NCBI GenBank assembly: GCA_938010435.1
Contig: CALLUS010000014.1
Location: forward strand, 124,001-188,000
Source of the DNA: an uncultured Rhizobiaceae group bacterium
GTDB lineage: Bacteria; Pseudomonadota; Alphaproteobacteria; Rhizobiales; Rhizobiaceae
Direction: 5' to 3'
Length of the DNA stretch: 64,000 nucleotides
Position 1 is the first letter of the stretch, and the number at the start of each line of letters is the position of its first letter. Shown piece by piece: positions 15,039 to 23,270 of the stretch. Position numbers and translations under genes: made by a program. The notes below the pieces were generated by a model. It worked only from the letters and a program-made list of their open reading frames with translations, searched no databases and had not been told where the DNA came from.

Positions 15039-15632
15039 CTACATTCCTTCAACACCACGGTTCATGGCGGCAATTCCTGTGCGACAGACTTCAACGAGTC
15101 CCAACGGAGTGAGGATGGATATAAACTGCTCCACCTTTTGCTGACGTCCCGTAATTTCAAAAATGAAATGTTTGGTCGTTGCATCAGTAACAATTGCGCC
15201 AAAAGCTTCAGCCAAACGCAACGCTTCCACACGGTCATTACCTTCACCGGCAACTTTCACCAGCGCAAGTTCCCGCTCTAACGGTTTCTCGTGCCCTTTG
15301 GAATGAGCAACCAATGTAAGGTCAACCACACGATGTACGGGCACCATACGTTCAAGTTGTCGCTTAATCTGTTCAAGCACTTTGGGCGTACCTTTGGAGA
15401 TAATCGTGATCCGCGACAAATGCTGTTCATGCTCGGTTTCCGAGACCGTCAGACTTTCAATATTGTAGCCACGCCCGGAAAACAATCCAATCACACGCGC
15501 TAGAACTCCACTTTCATTGTCGACCAAAACAGACAAAGTGTGTTGCACAATGACATCTGTATTCTCAGCGATGAAATATGCGGATGCTGGTGGCAATACC
15601 GGCTTATTTTGATTTTGAATCTCTTTGGCCAT
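15039..15632 (-). CDS. ilvH: Acetolactate synthase small (regulatory) subunit IlvH
   Basis: The 197-residue protein has an N-terminal ACT domain (HTLSVLVDNESGVLARVIGLF, then GRGYNIESLTVSETE) that binds valine for feedback control, and a C-terminal small-subunit domain (RELALVKVAGEG, HFIFEITG, LTPLGLVEVCRTGIAAMNRG). It activates and regulates the catalytic subunit IlvI, the first common enzyme of valine, leucine and isoleucine synthesis in the cytosol. Unusually, a DMT transporter gene separates it from ilvI; the gap to that gene is only six bases, so all three are probably one transcript behind the ilv attenuator at 18443-18550. The length is a little above the usual 165-180 because of a short N-terminal tail. 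Confidence 0.96.
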   Translation of the reverse strand: MAKEIQNQNKPVLPPASAYFIAENTDVIVQHTLSVLVDNESGVLARVIGLFSGRGYNIESLTVSETEHEQHLSRITIISKGTPKVLEQIKRQLERMVPVHRVVDLTLVAHSKGHEKPLERELALVKVAGEGNDRVEALRLAEAFGAIVTDATTKHFIFEITGRQQKVEQFISILTPLGLVEVCRTGIAAMNRGVEGM

Positions 15633-15638
15633 AATTCT

Positions 15639-16544
15639 CTATACACCTTTGTTTATAGATATAATTTCGCGTTTGGGGCGCCGGCGCGCCAAGGCAACTC
15701 CGGCAAGAATAATAAGCAATGCGATAGCACCGTTCGCGGGCAAGACTTCCCCAAGAAACAAAATGGAAAATGCCACACCGAATAGCGGAACCATAAAATT
15801 GATCTGCGACAGAAACGAAGCACTCGTTCTGCGCACAATATAGATCACGAGCACAGCGCCAACAGCAGTTGGCATCACACCCGTATAGATAGCTGCGGCC
15901 CAAACACTTGCTGATGCGGAGATTGCAGAAATATCTTCAAACATCAAAAGAGGTAAAGACAAAACCAACGCTGCAACCATGAATGAAGCGGTGGATTGTT
16001 GCCACGGTAAGCCAACCAATTGTTTGGTGATGATGGCATTTACGCCGTAACTCATAGCAGCGAGAATGATCGCATGTTGACGTACACTCTGATCTGCCAA
16101 GCTCATCAGTTTATCAGGACCGAATAAGACAACAATTCCCACCAGCGCTATCGCAAACCCTGTAACAGAATATCGGTTTGGTTTTTCATCATTGGTGAAA
16201 ACCTGCGCCAAAAGCAAAGTGAAAAGCGGCATTGAGGCCATAAGAATGGCAGCCAAGCCAGCATCAACACTTTGTTGCCCCCAAGCCAAAAGCGAAAATG
16301 GCAATGTATGCCCAAAAAAAGCTGACCCAAGCAAAACAATCCAAATACGCCCTTTGGGGAACCATTCTCGCGCGGCGATCATGATAGCAACCAACAAGGC
16401 AGCTGCAACGGCCAAGCGGAATGAGACGACAAACATCGGTGGTAGAGCCTGCAGCGATATTTTGGTCATCATAAAGTTTGACCCAAACACCGCAGCCAGC
16501 ACCACCAGCATCACATAATCAGTAAGTGAAAATTTGTTTTCCAT
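15639..16544 (-). CDS. EamA-domain DMT-superfamily transporter
   Basis: The 301-residue protein has ten predicted hydrophobic segments arranged as two EamA repeats (PF00892). Typical blocks are FGSNFMMTKISLQALPPMFVVSFRL at the first repeat, ILMASMPLFTLLLAQVF, and VMPTAVGAVLVIYIVRRTSASFLSQINFMVPLFGVAFSILFLGE in the second. It sits in the inner membrane and would export a metabolite or amino acid. Its position between ilvI and ilvH, 24 and 6 bases away, suggests control by the same branched-chain attenuator and perhaps a role with that pathway, but substrate is unknown. Basic C-terminal tail RRRPKREIIS is normal topology. Confidence 0.9.
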   Translation of the reverse strand: MENKFSLTDYVMLVVLAAVFGSNFMMTKISLQALPPMFVVSFRLAVAAALLVAIMIAAREWFPKGRIWIVLLGSAFFGHTLPFSLLAWGQQSVDAGLAAILMASMPLFTLLLAQVFTNDEKPNRYSVTGFAIALVGIVVLFGPDKLMSLADQSVRQHAIILAAMSYGVNAIITKQLVGLPWQQSTASFMVAALVLSLPLLMFEDISAISASASVWAAAIYTGVMPTAVGAVLVIYIVRRTSASFLSQINFMVPLFGVAFSILFLGEVLPANGAIALLIILAGVALARRRPKREIISINKGV

Positions 16545-16568
16545 ACCCGCAAGACACCGCGCTTTGGT

Positions 16569-18362
16569 TTAAACCAGAGCTTTGCCTTTCTCATCGATGG
16601 CTTTGCCAACAACTTCATCAGTCGCTTCATCGGGCAACAACATTTCGTTGTGAGCTTTGCCTGAAGGGATCATTGGGAAGCAGTTTGCCAATGCAACAAT
16701 GCAACAATCGAAAATTACCGGACCCGGCGTCTCGATCATTTTTTTTATCGCAGCATCCAATTGATCAGGCTTGGAGCAACGAATGCCAGTTGCACCATAA
16801 GCTTCCGCAAGTTTTACAAAATCAGGCATGGCTTCCGTGTATGAGTTGGAGAGGCGGTTACCGTGCAGCAATTGCTGCCACTGACGCACCATGCCCATAT
16901 ATTCATTGTTCAAAATCATAATTTTGATCGGCGCACCGTGCTGCATGGCCGAAGACATTTCTTGAATATTCATCTGAACAGATGCATCGCCGGCCACACA
17001 TACAACCAATGAATCAGGGTGCGCGATTTGCACACCCATCGCAGCAGGCAGTCCATACCCCATTGTGCCCAATCCACCCGATGTCATCCAACGGTTCGGT
17101 TCATCAAAATCGAAATATTGAGCCGCCCACATCTGGTGCTGTCCAACTTCCGTTGTGATGTAAGTGTCATGACCTTTCGTCATCGCATTCAGACGCTCGA
17201 TCGCGAGTTGAGGCATGATCACGTCATCATTGGGTTTGTAAGACAAAGACTTACGATCACGCCACATGTTGATCTGCGCCCACCACTTTTTCATGTCTTC
17301 TTCCGCAGGTTTTGCAGACTGGGCCCGCCACAAACGCACCATATCTTCAAGCACATGCTCCACATCGCCAATAATCGGCACATCGGCATGAACAACTTTG
17401 TTGATGGACGATGCATCCACATCGATGTGGATGATCTTGGCATCAGGTGCAAAAGCATCGAGTCGGCCTGTAATGCGGTCATCAAAACGCGCACCGATAC
17501 AAACCATCACATCACAACCGTGCATGGTCATATTGGCTTCATAAGTGCCGTGCATGCCCAACATGCCCAACCAATTGTCACCACTGGCAGGATAGCAACC
17601 AAGTCCCATCAAAGTCGAAGTGATTGGAAAGTTGGTAAGCTTCACCAATTCACGCAACAAACGGGTCGCATCGTCGCCCGAATTGACAACACCGCCGCCC
17701 GAATAAATTACAGGCTTCTTAGCGGACGCCATAAGAGCTACAGCCTCCTTAATTTTCTCAAGGTCACCAGAAAGCTTTGGTTGATAATGCGCCTGATCAA
17801 ATGCGGATGGCGGATGATAAATGCCAGTGGCGAATTGAACGTCTTTAGGAACATCAACAACAACAGGTCCTGGACGACCGTGTGTCGCCACATGGAATGC
17901 TTCATGCAGCACAGCAGCAAGCTCATTCACATCGCTCACGAGCCAGTTGTGTTTCGTACAAGGCCGCGTAATGCCAACGGTATCGCATTCTTGAAAAGCG
18001 TCCGATCCGATCAAAGGCGTTGGCACTTGTCCCGTTATACAAATCAACGGGATGGAATCCATCAAAGCATCTTGCAACGGTGTAACGGTATTGGTCGCAC
18101 CTGGACCTGATGTGACAAGAAGAACACCGGGCTTTCCAGTTGACCGGGCGTAACCTTCTGCAGCGTGACCTGCCCCTTGCTCATGCCGCACCAGAATATG
18201 ACGCACTTCTTCTTGCTGATGCAGTTCATCGTAAATCGGAAGAACAGCACCACCGGGATAGCCGAACAAATCGGTCACACCATTGTCAATCAACGCCTGT
18301 ACCACCATTTCGGCGCCTGTCATTTCTCGTGAGCCGGTATCTGTCTTTGTTGTTTTGGTCAT
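16569..18362 (-). CDS. ilvI: Acetolactate synthase large (catalytic) subunit
   Basis: A 597-residue thiamine-diphosphate enzyme: N-terminal GYPGGAVLPIYDEL and HEQGAGHAAEGYARSTGKPGVLLVTSGPGATN form the PYR domain including the catalytic Glu; the middle FAD-binding region has GARFDDRITG; the C-terminal PP domain has GDASVQMNIQEMSSAMQHGAPIKIMILNN, the Mg2+/ThDP motif. It condenses pyruvate (or pyruvate with 2-oxobutyrate) to acetolactate or acetohydroxybutyrate in the cytosol. The first gene after the attenuator, it begins about 80 bases beyond the leader terminator. Length and motifs match normal IlvI/IlvB proteins; the symbol ilvI or ilvB depends on convention. Confidence 0.96.
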   Translation of the reverse strand: MTKTTKTDTGSREMTGAEMVVQALIDNGVTDLFGYPGGAVLPIYDELHQQEEVRHILVRHEQGAGHAAEGYARSTGKPGVLLVTSGPGATNTVTPLQDALMDSIPLICITGQVPTPLIGSDAFQECDTVGITRPCTKHNWLVSDVNELAAVLHEAFHVATHGRPGPVVVDVPKDVQFATGIYHPPSAFDQAHYQPKLSGDLEKIKEAVALMASAKKPVIYSGGGVVNSGDDATRLLRELVKLTNFPITSTLMGLGCYPASGDNWLGMLGMHGTYEANMTMHGCDVMVCIGARFDDRITGRLDAFAPDAKIIHIDVDASSINKVVHADVPIIGDVEHVLEDMVRLWRAQSAKPAEEDMKKWWAQINMWRDRKSLSYKPNDDVIMPQLAIERLNAMTKGHDTYITTEVGQHQMWAAQYFDFDEPNRWMTSGGLGTMGYGLPAAMGVQIAHPDSLVVCVAGDASVQMNIQEMSSAMQHGAPIKIMILNNEYMGMVRQWQQLLHGNRLSNSYTEAMPDFVKLAEAYGATGIRCSKPDQLDAAIKKMIETPGPVIFDCCIVALANCFPMIPSGKAHNEMLLPDEATDEVVGKAIDEKGKALV

Positions 18363-18442
18363 AGTTCTTCTCTTTTATTTCGTTCGGTCGTCCGGACGGT
18401 CTTTTCAATTTGGCTTTAAAAATAACATTTCAAATCAGCCAA

Positions 18443-18466
18443 TAAAAAAGGCCCCCGAAGGAGCCT
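18443..18466 (-). terminator. ilv attenuator terminator
   Basis: On the minus strand AGGCTCC (18466-18460), loop TTCG, then GGGGCCT (18455-18449), followed by a T run (18449-18444). The C(TTCG)G loop is very stable. It stands between the leader peptide and ilvI. Upstream a competing stem GCGCGTT-N-GCAT with ATGC-N-AACGCGC (within 18467-18515) covers the end of the leader ORF. Confidence 0.9.
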
Positions 18467-18493
18467 GACGCGCGTTAGCATTCATGAAGGTTT

Positions 18494-18550
18494 TCAAACC
18501 ATCATGCCAACGCGCCTAATCACCACCACTAGAATATTGAACATTCTCAT
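18494..18550 (-). CDS. ilv leader peptide (18 residues)
   Basis: ATG at 18550 opens MRMFNILVVVIRRVGMMV, ending at TGA 18496-18494. Seven of the 18 residues are Ile, Leu or Val, with the run ILVVVI, as expected for an attenuation leader that stalls ribosomes when branched-chain aminoacyl-tRNAs are scarce. AAAGGTGA just before the ATG is a good ribosome-binding site. It lies between a sigma70-type promoter and a strong terminator upstream of ilvI. When the ribosome stalls on these codons, the GCGCGTT/AACGCGC stem cannot form and an antiterminator presumably does. Confidence 0.9.
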   Translation of the reverse strand: MRMFNILVVVIRRVGMMV

Positions 18551-18572
18551 TCACCTTTAAATTCGTGATGAC

Positions 18573-18602
18573 ACTGTATGCACCAGTTGGGAATTGCGTC
18601 AA
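18573..18602 (-). promoter_or_regulatory. Promoter of the ilvI operon
   Basis: TTGACG (18602-18597) and TACAGT (18578-18573) are separated by 18 bases on the minus strand. The predicted start near 18566 gives a short untranslated leader before the ilv leader peptide at 18550. Confidence 0.65.
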
Positions 18603-18628
18603 CCGATTATATTGCTGATTGATGAAAT

Positions 18629-19393
18629 TTAAGTCGCCAGCATGCAAACGCGGTTTCGACCTTCATTTTTTGCCTTGTAGAGCTGTTGATCCGAGGCTTT
18701 TGAGAGCTGCTTGCTGGTCGTGAAACCATCGCACGTTGTCGCAACACCAATTGAAATTGTTGGTTGCAATACAACATCACCCACATCGATCTCAAGGTTT
18801 GAAACCATTCTGCAGATACGTTGGGCAAATGGTTTGACTTGTTCCACCTGTGTGAACGGAGCGACAATACAAAACTCTTCGCCACCCGTACGAGCAACGA
18901 TATCATGCTTACGTGTGAGTCGTTTTAGTCCTTTGGCAAGTTCCACCAGAACTCTGTCACCTGAATCGTGGCCAAAATTGTCATTGACCTGTTTGAAATG
19001 GTCCAAATCGAGGGTCAGAAGAGCCAGCGGAGCATCTGTTCCATCAAACTCGCGCATATATTCTTTCAAACCATCCTCAAAGTAGCGACGGTTGTACAAT
19101 CCAGTCAAAGGGTCTGTCACAGCCGCCAATTCCAGCTCAGCTGTCCGTTCAGACGTAATGATATGATCGAAATGAGTTTGACGCAGTATTGGCATAGCAC
19201 CAAACAGCCCATAAATCAGCGTTGCAATCATCAAGAGCAAAGCGATATGAACAAGGCTGAAGGGCCCCATCACGGGTAATGCAACAGGTCCTATAAGGCC
19301 ACTGGTCCGCGCCATCACAAAGCAAGAAATAGCAATGCTGGCAATTACACCGCCAGCGTAAATCCAATACGCAGTATTCGCCAATTTTTTCAT
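18629..19393 (-). CDS. Membrane-anchored diguanylate cyclase (GGDEF)
   Basis: The 254-residue protein has three N-terminal hydrophobic segments (TAYWIYAGGVIASIAISCFVM, LPVMGPFSLVHIALLLMIATLIYGLFG) and a C-terminal GGDEF domain beginning at DPLTGLYNRRYFEDGL. The active-site loop is RTGGEEF, the common GGEEF variant, and the product-inhibition site RxxD (RKHD) lies five residues before it, so feedback control by c-di-GMP is expected. It would make c-di-GMP from two GTP at the inner membrane, affecting motility or biofilm choice. No sensory domain beyond the membrane part is visible. The gene stands between the ilv promoter and miaA, on the same strand as both. Confidence 0.93.
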   Translation of the reverse strand: MKKLANTAYWIYAGGVIASIAISCFVMARTSGLIGPVALPVMGPFSLVHIALLLMIATLIYGLFGAMPILRQTHFDHIITSERTAELELAAVTDPLTGLYNRRYFEDGLKEYMREFDGTDAPLALLTLDLDHFKQVNDNFGHDSGDRVLVELAKGLKRLTRKHDIVARTGGEEFCIVAPFTQVEQVKPFAQRICRMVSNLEIDVGDVVLQPTISIGVATTCDGFTTSKQLSKASDQQLYKAKNEGRNRVCMLAT

Positions 19394-19527
19394 TCGTTAC
19401 CAATTTCCCGACGCAAGGGAATAATCGTCAAATTCTGCAAGTTAGCGGCCCCTACAACCACTTTCGTTAGAATATAAACATAAATAATAAATGGAAACCT
19501 AACTATACCCAATTTTATACAATTGGT

Positions 19528-20415
19528 TCAGTTATTTGAAAACAGCGCCCAATCGGTCTTCAATTGCCCGCGGAACCACGTCGATTGGCGCTTCGCATAC
19601 TGTCTCGTGGCCGCTCTAATTTTTTCAATCACTTCATCCTTCGTGAACGATCCAGCAAGATATTGTGCTATTTCTTTCACTCCGATCGCACGCATGACAG
19701 ACAGTTCATCTGATAAATTGTGTGTAAGTAACTCGCGGACCTCATCAACAGCCCCTTCATCTATCATTTTGACTGTGCGGGCATTGATACGGTCATGCAA
19801 AACTAGCCGGTCCGGCATTACCAGATAACGTTTCACCGACTTACCCGCCAGCAATGGTTCGGTATCAGGTTTGTCTTGAAAAGATTTCAGCGATTGCCCT
19901 GTTGCTTGCACAACTTCTAGCGCACGTGCAATGCGTTGCCCATCACTGGTGCGCAGTAAAGACGCCCCGTGTGGATCAGCGGCAAGCAATTTTTGGTAAA
20001 GCTGTTCGCTTCCCATTTCTGTAAGTTGCTGGCGAACGTTTGCTCGAATATCCGTTGGAATATCAGGAACTTGTGCCAACCCATGTTCCAAACCACGAAA
20101 GTAAAGTCCTGTCCCACCAACGAAGATTGCAGTTTTATCACGGCTCCAAATATCGTTTGCTACACGTTCCGCATCGCGCATCCATATTGCGACAGATGAA
20201 GGACCTTGCAAAGGTGTTGTCCCGTATAAATGATGAACCGCTTGCGCTAAATCAATGTTATCCGGCCGTGCGGTCAATACACGCAAAATCGGAAATATTT
20301 GCATGGAATCTGTATTGATGATTTCGCCATCAAATTCGTCGGCCAATTTCAACGCCAAGTTAGACTTGCCGCTGGCTGTTGGCCCCGCTATCAAAATGGC
20401 ATCCGGTTTATTCAA
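19528..20415 (-). CDS. miaA: tRNA dimethylallyltransferase MiaA
   Basis: The 295-residue enzyme starts with the P-loop LIAGPTASGKSNLALKLA, then INTDSMQIFPILRVLTARP, FVGGTGLYFRGLEHGLA, the DGQRIARALEV block and AIGVKEIAQYLAG, all diagnostic of MiaA. It transfers a dimethylallyl group to N6 of A37 in tRNAs reading codons that start with U, using DMAPP. It is divergent from serB with only 27 bases between starts. The first ATG is taken; the P-loop at residue 11 leaves no room for a later one. Confidence 0.96.
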   Translation of the reverse strand: MNKPDAILIAGPTASGKSNLALKLADEFDGEIINTDSMQIFPILRVLTARPDNIDLAQAVHHLYGTTPLQGPSSVAIWMRDAERVANDIWSRDKTAIFVGGTGLYFRGLEHGLAQVPDIPTDIRANVRQQLTEMGSEQLYQKLLAADPHGASLLRTSDGQRIARALEVVQATGQSLKSFQDKPDTEPLLAGKSVKRYLVMPDRLVLHDRINARTVKMIDEGAVDEVRELLTHNLSDELSVMRAIGVKEIAQYLAGSFTKDEVIEKIRAATRQYAKRQSTWFRGQLKTDWALFSNN

Positions 20416-20442
20416 ATCACCCTCGAAAATTGACGAGTCCCA

Positions 20443-21333
20443 ATGACGTCCTCTGAACGCGTTTTAACGCTCATAGCCAACCCCGCAACCCCTTGCCTCA
20501 CAGCTGAAATCGCTGACCGAGTGCGCGATTTGGTGAAAGCTAGAGCCGTTTATTTTCTAGCAGATAATATTGCATGCGACATTCCATTGCCATTTGAAGC
20601 TGAAATAGTTGAAAATGGCATCGCAAAATGCATCGACACTTTGCCTATCGATTTTGTTGTTCAGGATGCTGACTTCAGGCGCAAAAAAATTCTGCTTGCT
20701 GATATGGATTCAACCCTCATTCAGCAAGAATGCATCGATGAATTGGCTGACGAAGCCGGTGTTGGCGAAAGAGTGGCCGACATAACAGCAAGGGCCATGC
20801 GCGGAGAACTGGAATTTGATTCCGCCTTGCGCGAACGTGTCAGGCTGCTTGCAGGTTTGGATGAAAGCATTTTTGACAAAGTCATCAAAAACCGCATTAC
20901 CCTTATGCCCGGCGGGAAAGAATTGGTTGCAACAATGAAAGCAAGTGGAGCCTATTGCGCTCTTGTTTCCGGCGGTTTTGTCCAGTTCACCTCGAAAATT
21001 GCAGAAGTTTTAGGCTTCGACGAAAATCGGGCCAACACATTTGAAATCAAAAGCAGTAAGCTCACAGGCAATGTTATTCCACCCATACTCGGCAAAGAAG
21101 CAAAAATCGATGCGCTAAACGATGTCACTGCCAAACTCGATCTCACCGCCGATGACGTCATCGCTGTAGGCGATGGAGCAAACGATCTTGGCATGCTTGA
21201 ACTGGCAGGCAGCGGCGTAGCTCTTCATGCCAAGCCTATAGTTGCTGAACAGGCCCAATTCAAAATCAATCACGGCGATCTCACCGCCCTACTTTACATA
21301 CAGGGCTACCGCAAAGGCGATTTTTCTGCCTGA
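20443..21333 (+). CDS. serB: Phosphoserine phosphatase SerB
   Basis: A HAD-family enzyme of 296 residues: the nucleophile motif ILLADMDSTLIQQECIDELADEAG (DxDST), motif II ALVSGGFVQFTSKIA, and motif III/IV VGDGANDLGMLELAGSGVALHAKP. It removes phosphate from L-phosphoserine in the last step of serine synthesis. The first 85 residues form the usual N-terminal ACT-like extension of SerB. It shares a 27-base divergent promoter region with miaA, an arrangement common in Rhizobiales. A bidirectional-looking terminator follows at 21367. Confidence 0.96.
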   Translation: MTSSERVLTLIANPATPCLTAEIADRVRDLVKARAVYFLADNIACDIPLPFEAEIVENGIAKCIDTLPIDFVVQDADFRRKKILLADMDSTLIQQECIDELADEAGVGERVADITARAMRGELEFDSALRERVRLLAGLDESIFDKVIKNRITLMPGGKELVATMKASGAYCALVSGGFVQFTSKIAEVLGFDENRANTFEIKSSKLTGNVIPPILGKEAKIDALNDVTAKLDLTADDVIAVGDGANDLGMLELAGSGVALHAKPIVAEQAQFKINHGDLTALLYIQGYRKGDFSA

Positions 21334-21366
21334 TCTAAAACAAAGTTAGATAGGCAAAAACAAACA

Positions 21367-21392
21367 AGCCGCTGAACTTTCGTTCAACGGCT
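21367..21392. terminator. Hairpin terminator between serB and degP
   Basis: AGCCG-C-TGAAC (21367-21377) and GTTCA-A-CGGCT (21382-21392) form an 11-base stem with one mismatch around TTTC. The minus strand continues TGTTTGTTTTTG, so it best serves degP; the plus strand continues with a GTTTTGTCTTT tract and may also serve serB. Confidence 0.8.
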
Positions 21393-21417
21393 AGTCTTAG
21401 GTTTTGTCTTTATCGGT

Positions 21418-22926
21418 TTATTTGATGGTCAGAACAATAAAGCCCAGTTGACCATCTTTTGACGCTACCAACATCAACGCCTTTTTGCGTCCGTCTTTCT
21501 TTAGCTCCGCAATACGTTTTTCCACGTCGAGTGGAGTGACGATTGCTTCCTGACCGATTTCAGAAATCACGCTTCCTGCCTTGATACCTTTTTCTGCAGC
21601 GTCAGATCCTGGCTCTACAACCGTTATCAAAGCGCCTTTCACATCTTCGGCAATTTTAAACTCTTCACGAGCTTTGTCATCGAGTTCAACTAACGTCATG
21701 CCAGACACAACAGTGGTTTGCGGTTTGACGTCATCTGGAAGAGGTGTGCCATTTTTATTGGCAGCTATGATTTTCTCACCATCTTCCAAACGACCAAGAG
21801 TCACCGAAATATTTTCTTCTTTGCCTTTGCGCAAAACAACAACGTCAACACTTTTGCCGACAGGAGTCTCCGCCACAATCCGTGGCAAATCACGCATTTG
21901 CGAAATATTTTTTCCATCGAACGACAATATCACATCACCAACTTTGACACCCGAATTTTGAGCAGGCCCCTTTGCCGTCAAACCGGCAACCAGCGCACCT
22001 TTTGCAGATGCCATGGAAAGGCTTTCAGCTATATCATCTGTAACAGGTTGAATGCTCACGCCGAGCCAACCACGACGGGTTTCGCCGAACTCCCGCAGTT
22101 GTTTGATGACTTTTGTGGCCAACGAAGACGGAATTGAAAAGCCCAACCCAATAGAGCCACCAGAAGGTGAAATAATTGCGGTATTGATGCCGATCACATC
22201 CCCATCCATGTTGAACAATGGACCACCTGAGTTGCCACGGTTAATCGCGGCATCCGTTTGAATGAAGTTGTCATACGGGCCAGATCGAATATCACGGTTG
22301 ATTGCGGAAACGATACCCAGCGTAACCGAACTGCCCTGCCCGAACGGGTTGCCAATGGCCATAACCCAGTCACCCACACGCGACTTGCTGGATTCACCGA
22401 ACTTAACCGCTTGCAAGGGCTTGGGCGGTTTCACCCGTAAAACGGCAATATCGGTCTTTGCATCCGTGCCAATCACTTCAGCCACAAGTTTGCTACCATC
22501 TGTGAAATCAACGGTAATTTCGTCGGCATCCGCAATCACATGGTTGTTTGTGATGATGATCCCTTCAGGATCAATGACAAATCCAGAGCCAAGGGATTGT
22601 ACTTTACGGGGTTGGTTACGTGAGCCACCGCGTTCTTGTTGTTTAAAAAAGTCATCAAAGAATTCTTGGAAAGGAGAGCCGTCCGGAACCCGTGGTCGCG
22701 GTGTCGAACCACCTTCATTCCCGTTCGTACCTCCACCCACATTCTGTGATGTGGAAATATTCACCACAGCACCAATCAGATTGTCAGCAAGGTCAGCTAC
22801 AGAAGCAGGGCCGGCTGCATGGGCAGACAGCATCGTGAATTGAGGGCCCGAATGGCCTGCCAGTCCGCCAGCGACAGTCATCGCCAGTGCTGCAACTGAA
22901 ACTTTCAGAAACTTTGGAAACTTCAT
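21418..22926 (-). CDS. degP: Periplasmic Do-family serine protease/chaperone (DegP/HtrA)
   Basis: A 502-residue HtrA protein with a Sec signal peptide (VSVAALAMTVAGGLAG... ending SAHA). The trypsin-like domain carries His129 (TNNHVIADADE), Asp159 (KTDIAVLRV) and Ser233 (NRGNSGGPLFN). Two PDZ domains follow: from LGVSIQPVTDDIAESL and from TLVELDDKAREEFKI. It degrades or refolds damaged envelope proteins in the periplasm. The Gly/Pro-rich loop GGGTNGNEGGSTPRPR in the LA-loop region is typical of Rhizobiales. It is the last gene of a minus-strand run after hflK-hflC-DUF2065 (135 bases after the latter), all envelope quality control. I see no clear sigma-E or sigma-H promoter in the gap. Confidence 0.95.
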   Translation of the reverse strand: MKFPKFLKVSVAALAMTVAGGLAGHSGPQFTMLSAHAAGPASVADLADNLIGAVVNISTSQNVGGGTNGNEGGSTPRPRVPDGSPFQEFFDDFFKQQERGGSRNQPRKVQSLGSGFVIDPEGIIITNNHVIADADEITVDFTDGSKLVAEVIGTDAKTDIAVLRVKPPKPLQAVKFGESSKSRVGDWVMAIGNPFGQGSSVTLGIVSAINRDIRSGPYDNFIQTDAAINRGNSGGPLFNMDGDVIGINTAIISPSGGSIGLGFSIPSSLATKVIKQLREFGETRRGWLGVSIQPVTDDIAESLSMASAKGALVAGLTAKGPAQNSGVKVGDVILSFDGKNISQMRDLPRIVAETPVGKSVDVVVLRKGKEENISVTLGRLEDGEKIIAANKNGTPLPDDVKPQTTVVSGMTLVELDDKAREEFKIAEDVKGALITVVEPGSDAAEKGIKAGSVISEIGQEAIVTPLDVEKRIAELKKDGRKKALMLVASKDGQLGFIVLTIK

Positions 22927-23060
22927 TCAAACATTCTCCAGCAAATTATCTTTGGACATCAAGCCTGAAACAATGTGGCAGGGAAAGTCCCAAATACCGC
23001 TTCAATCTCACAATTGCCTGATCAAGGTTAAGTTACGCCAAAATTTGTGAATTGGTTTCA

Positions 23061-23246
23061 TCAACCACGCACAATCCAAACCAGTCCCACACCAATACAA
23101 AGTGCGACAAGACCCGCGCGGCGTAAAACACTTTCGTCCATTTGGCTGACATCAAATGCCAATTTCTTGGCTGCAGAAGGTGCGCCTGCATAAAGCGCAC
23201 CCTCAATTGCTAAAAACGCTCCGACAATACTCAGCAGTTCAACCAT
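23061..23246 (-). CDS. DUF2065-family small membrane protein
   Basis: A 61-residue protein with two hydrophobic helices: VELLSIVGAFLAIEGALYAGAP at the start and LRRAGLVALCIGVGLVWIVRG at the end, joined by a loop with QMDESVLRRAG. This matches DUF2065 (YjeT), which is regularly encoded next to hflKC, as it is here (24 bases after hflC). Function is unknown; association with the HflKC complex in the inner membrane is a context-based guess. Confidence 0.88.
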   Translation of the reverse strand: MVELLSIVGAFLAIEGALYAGAPSAAKKLAFDVSQMDESVLRRAGLVALCIGVGLVWIVRG

Positions 23247-23270
23247 AAAACCGCCTCGCGCCAGACCGGA

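Noticed and set aside
17019-18110. 363-codon plus-strand frame over ilvI
   Set aside because: His/Arg/Thr-rich shadow of acetolactate synthase; no motif or ribosome-binding site.
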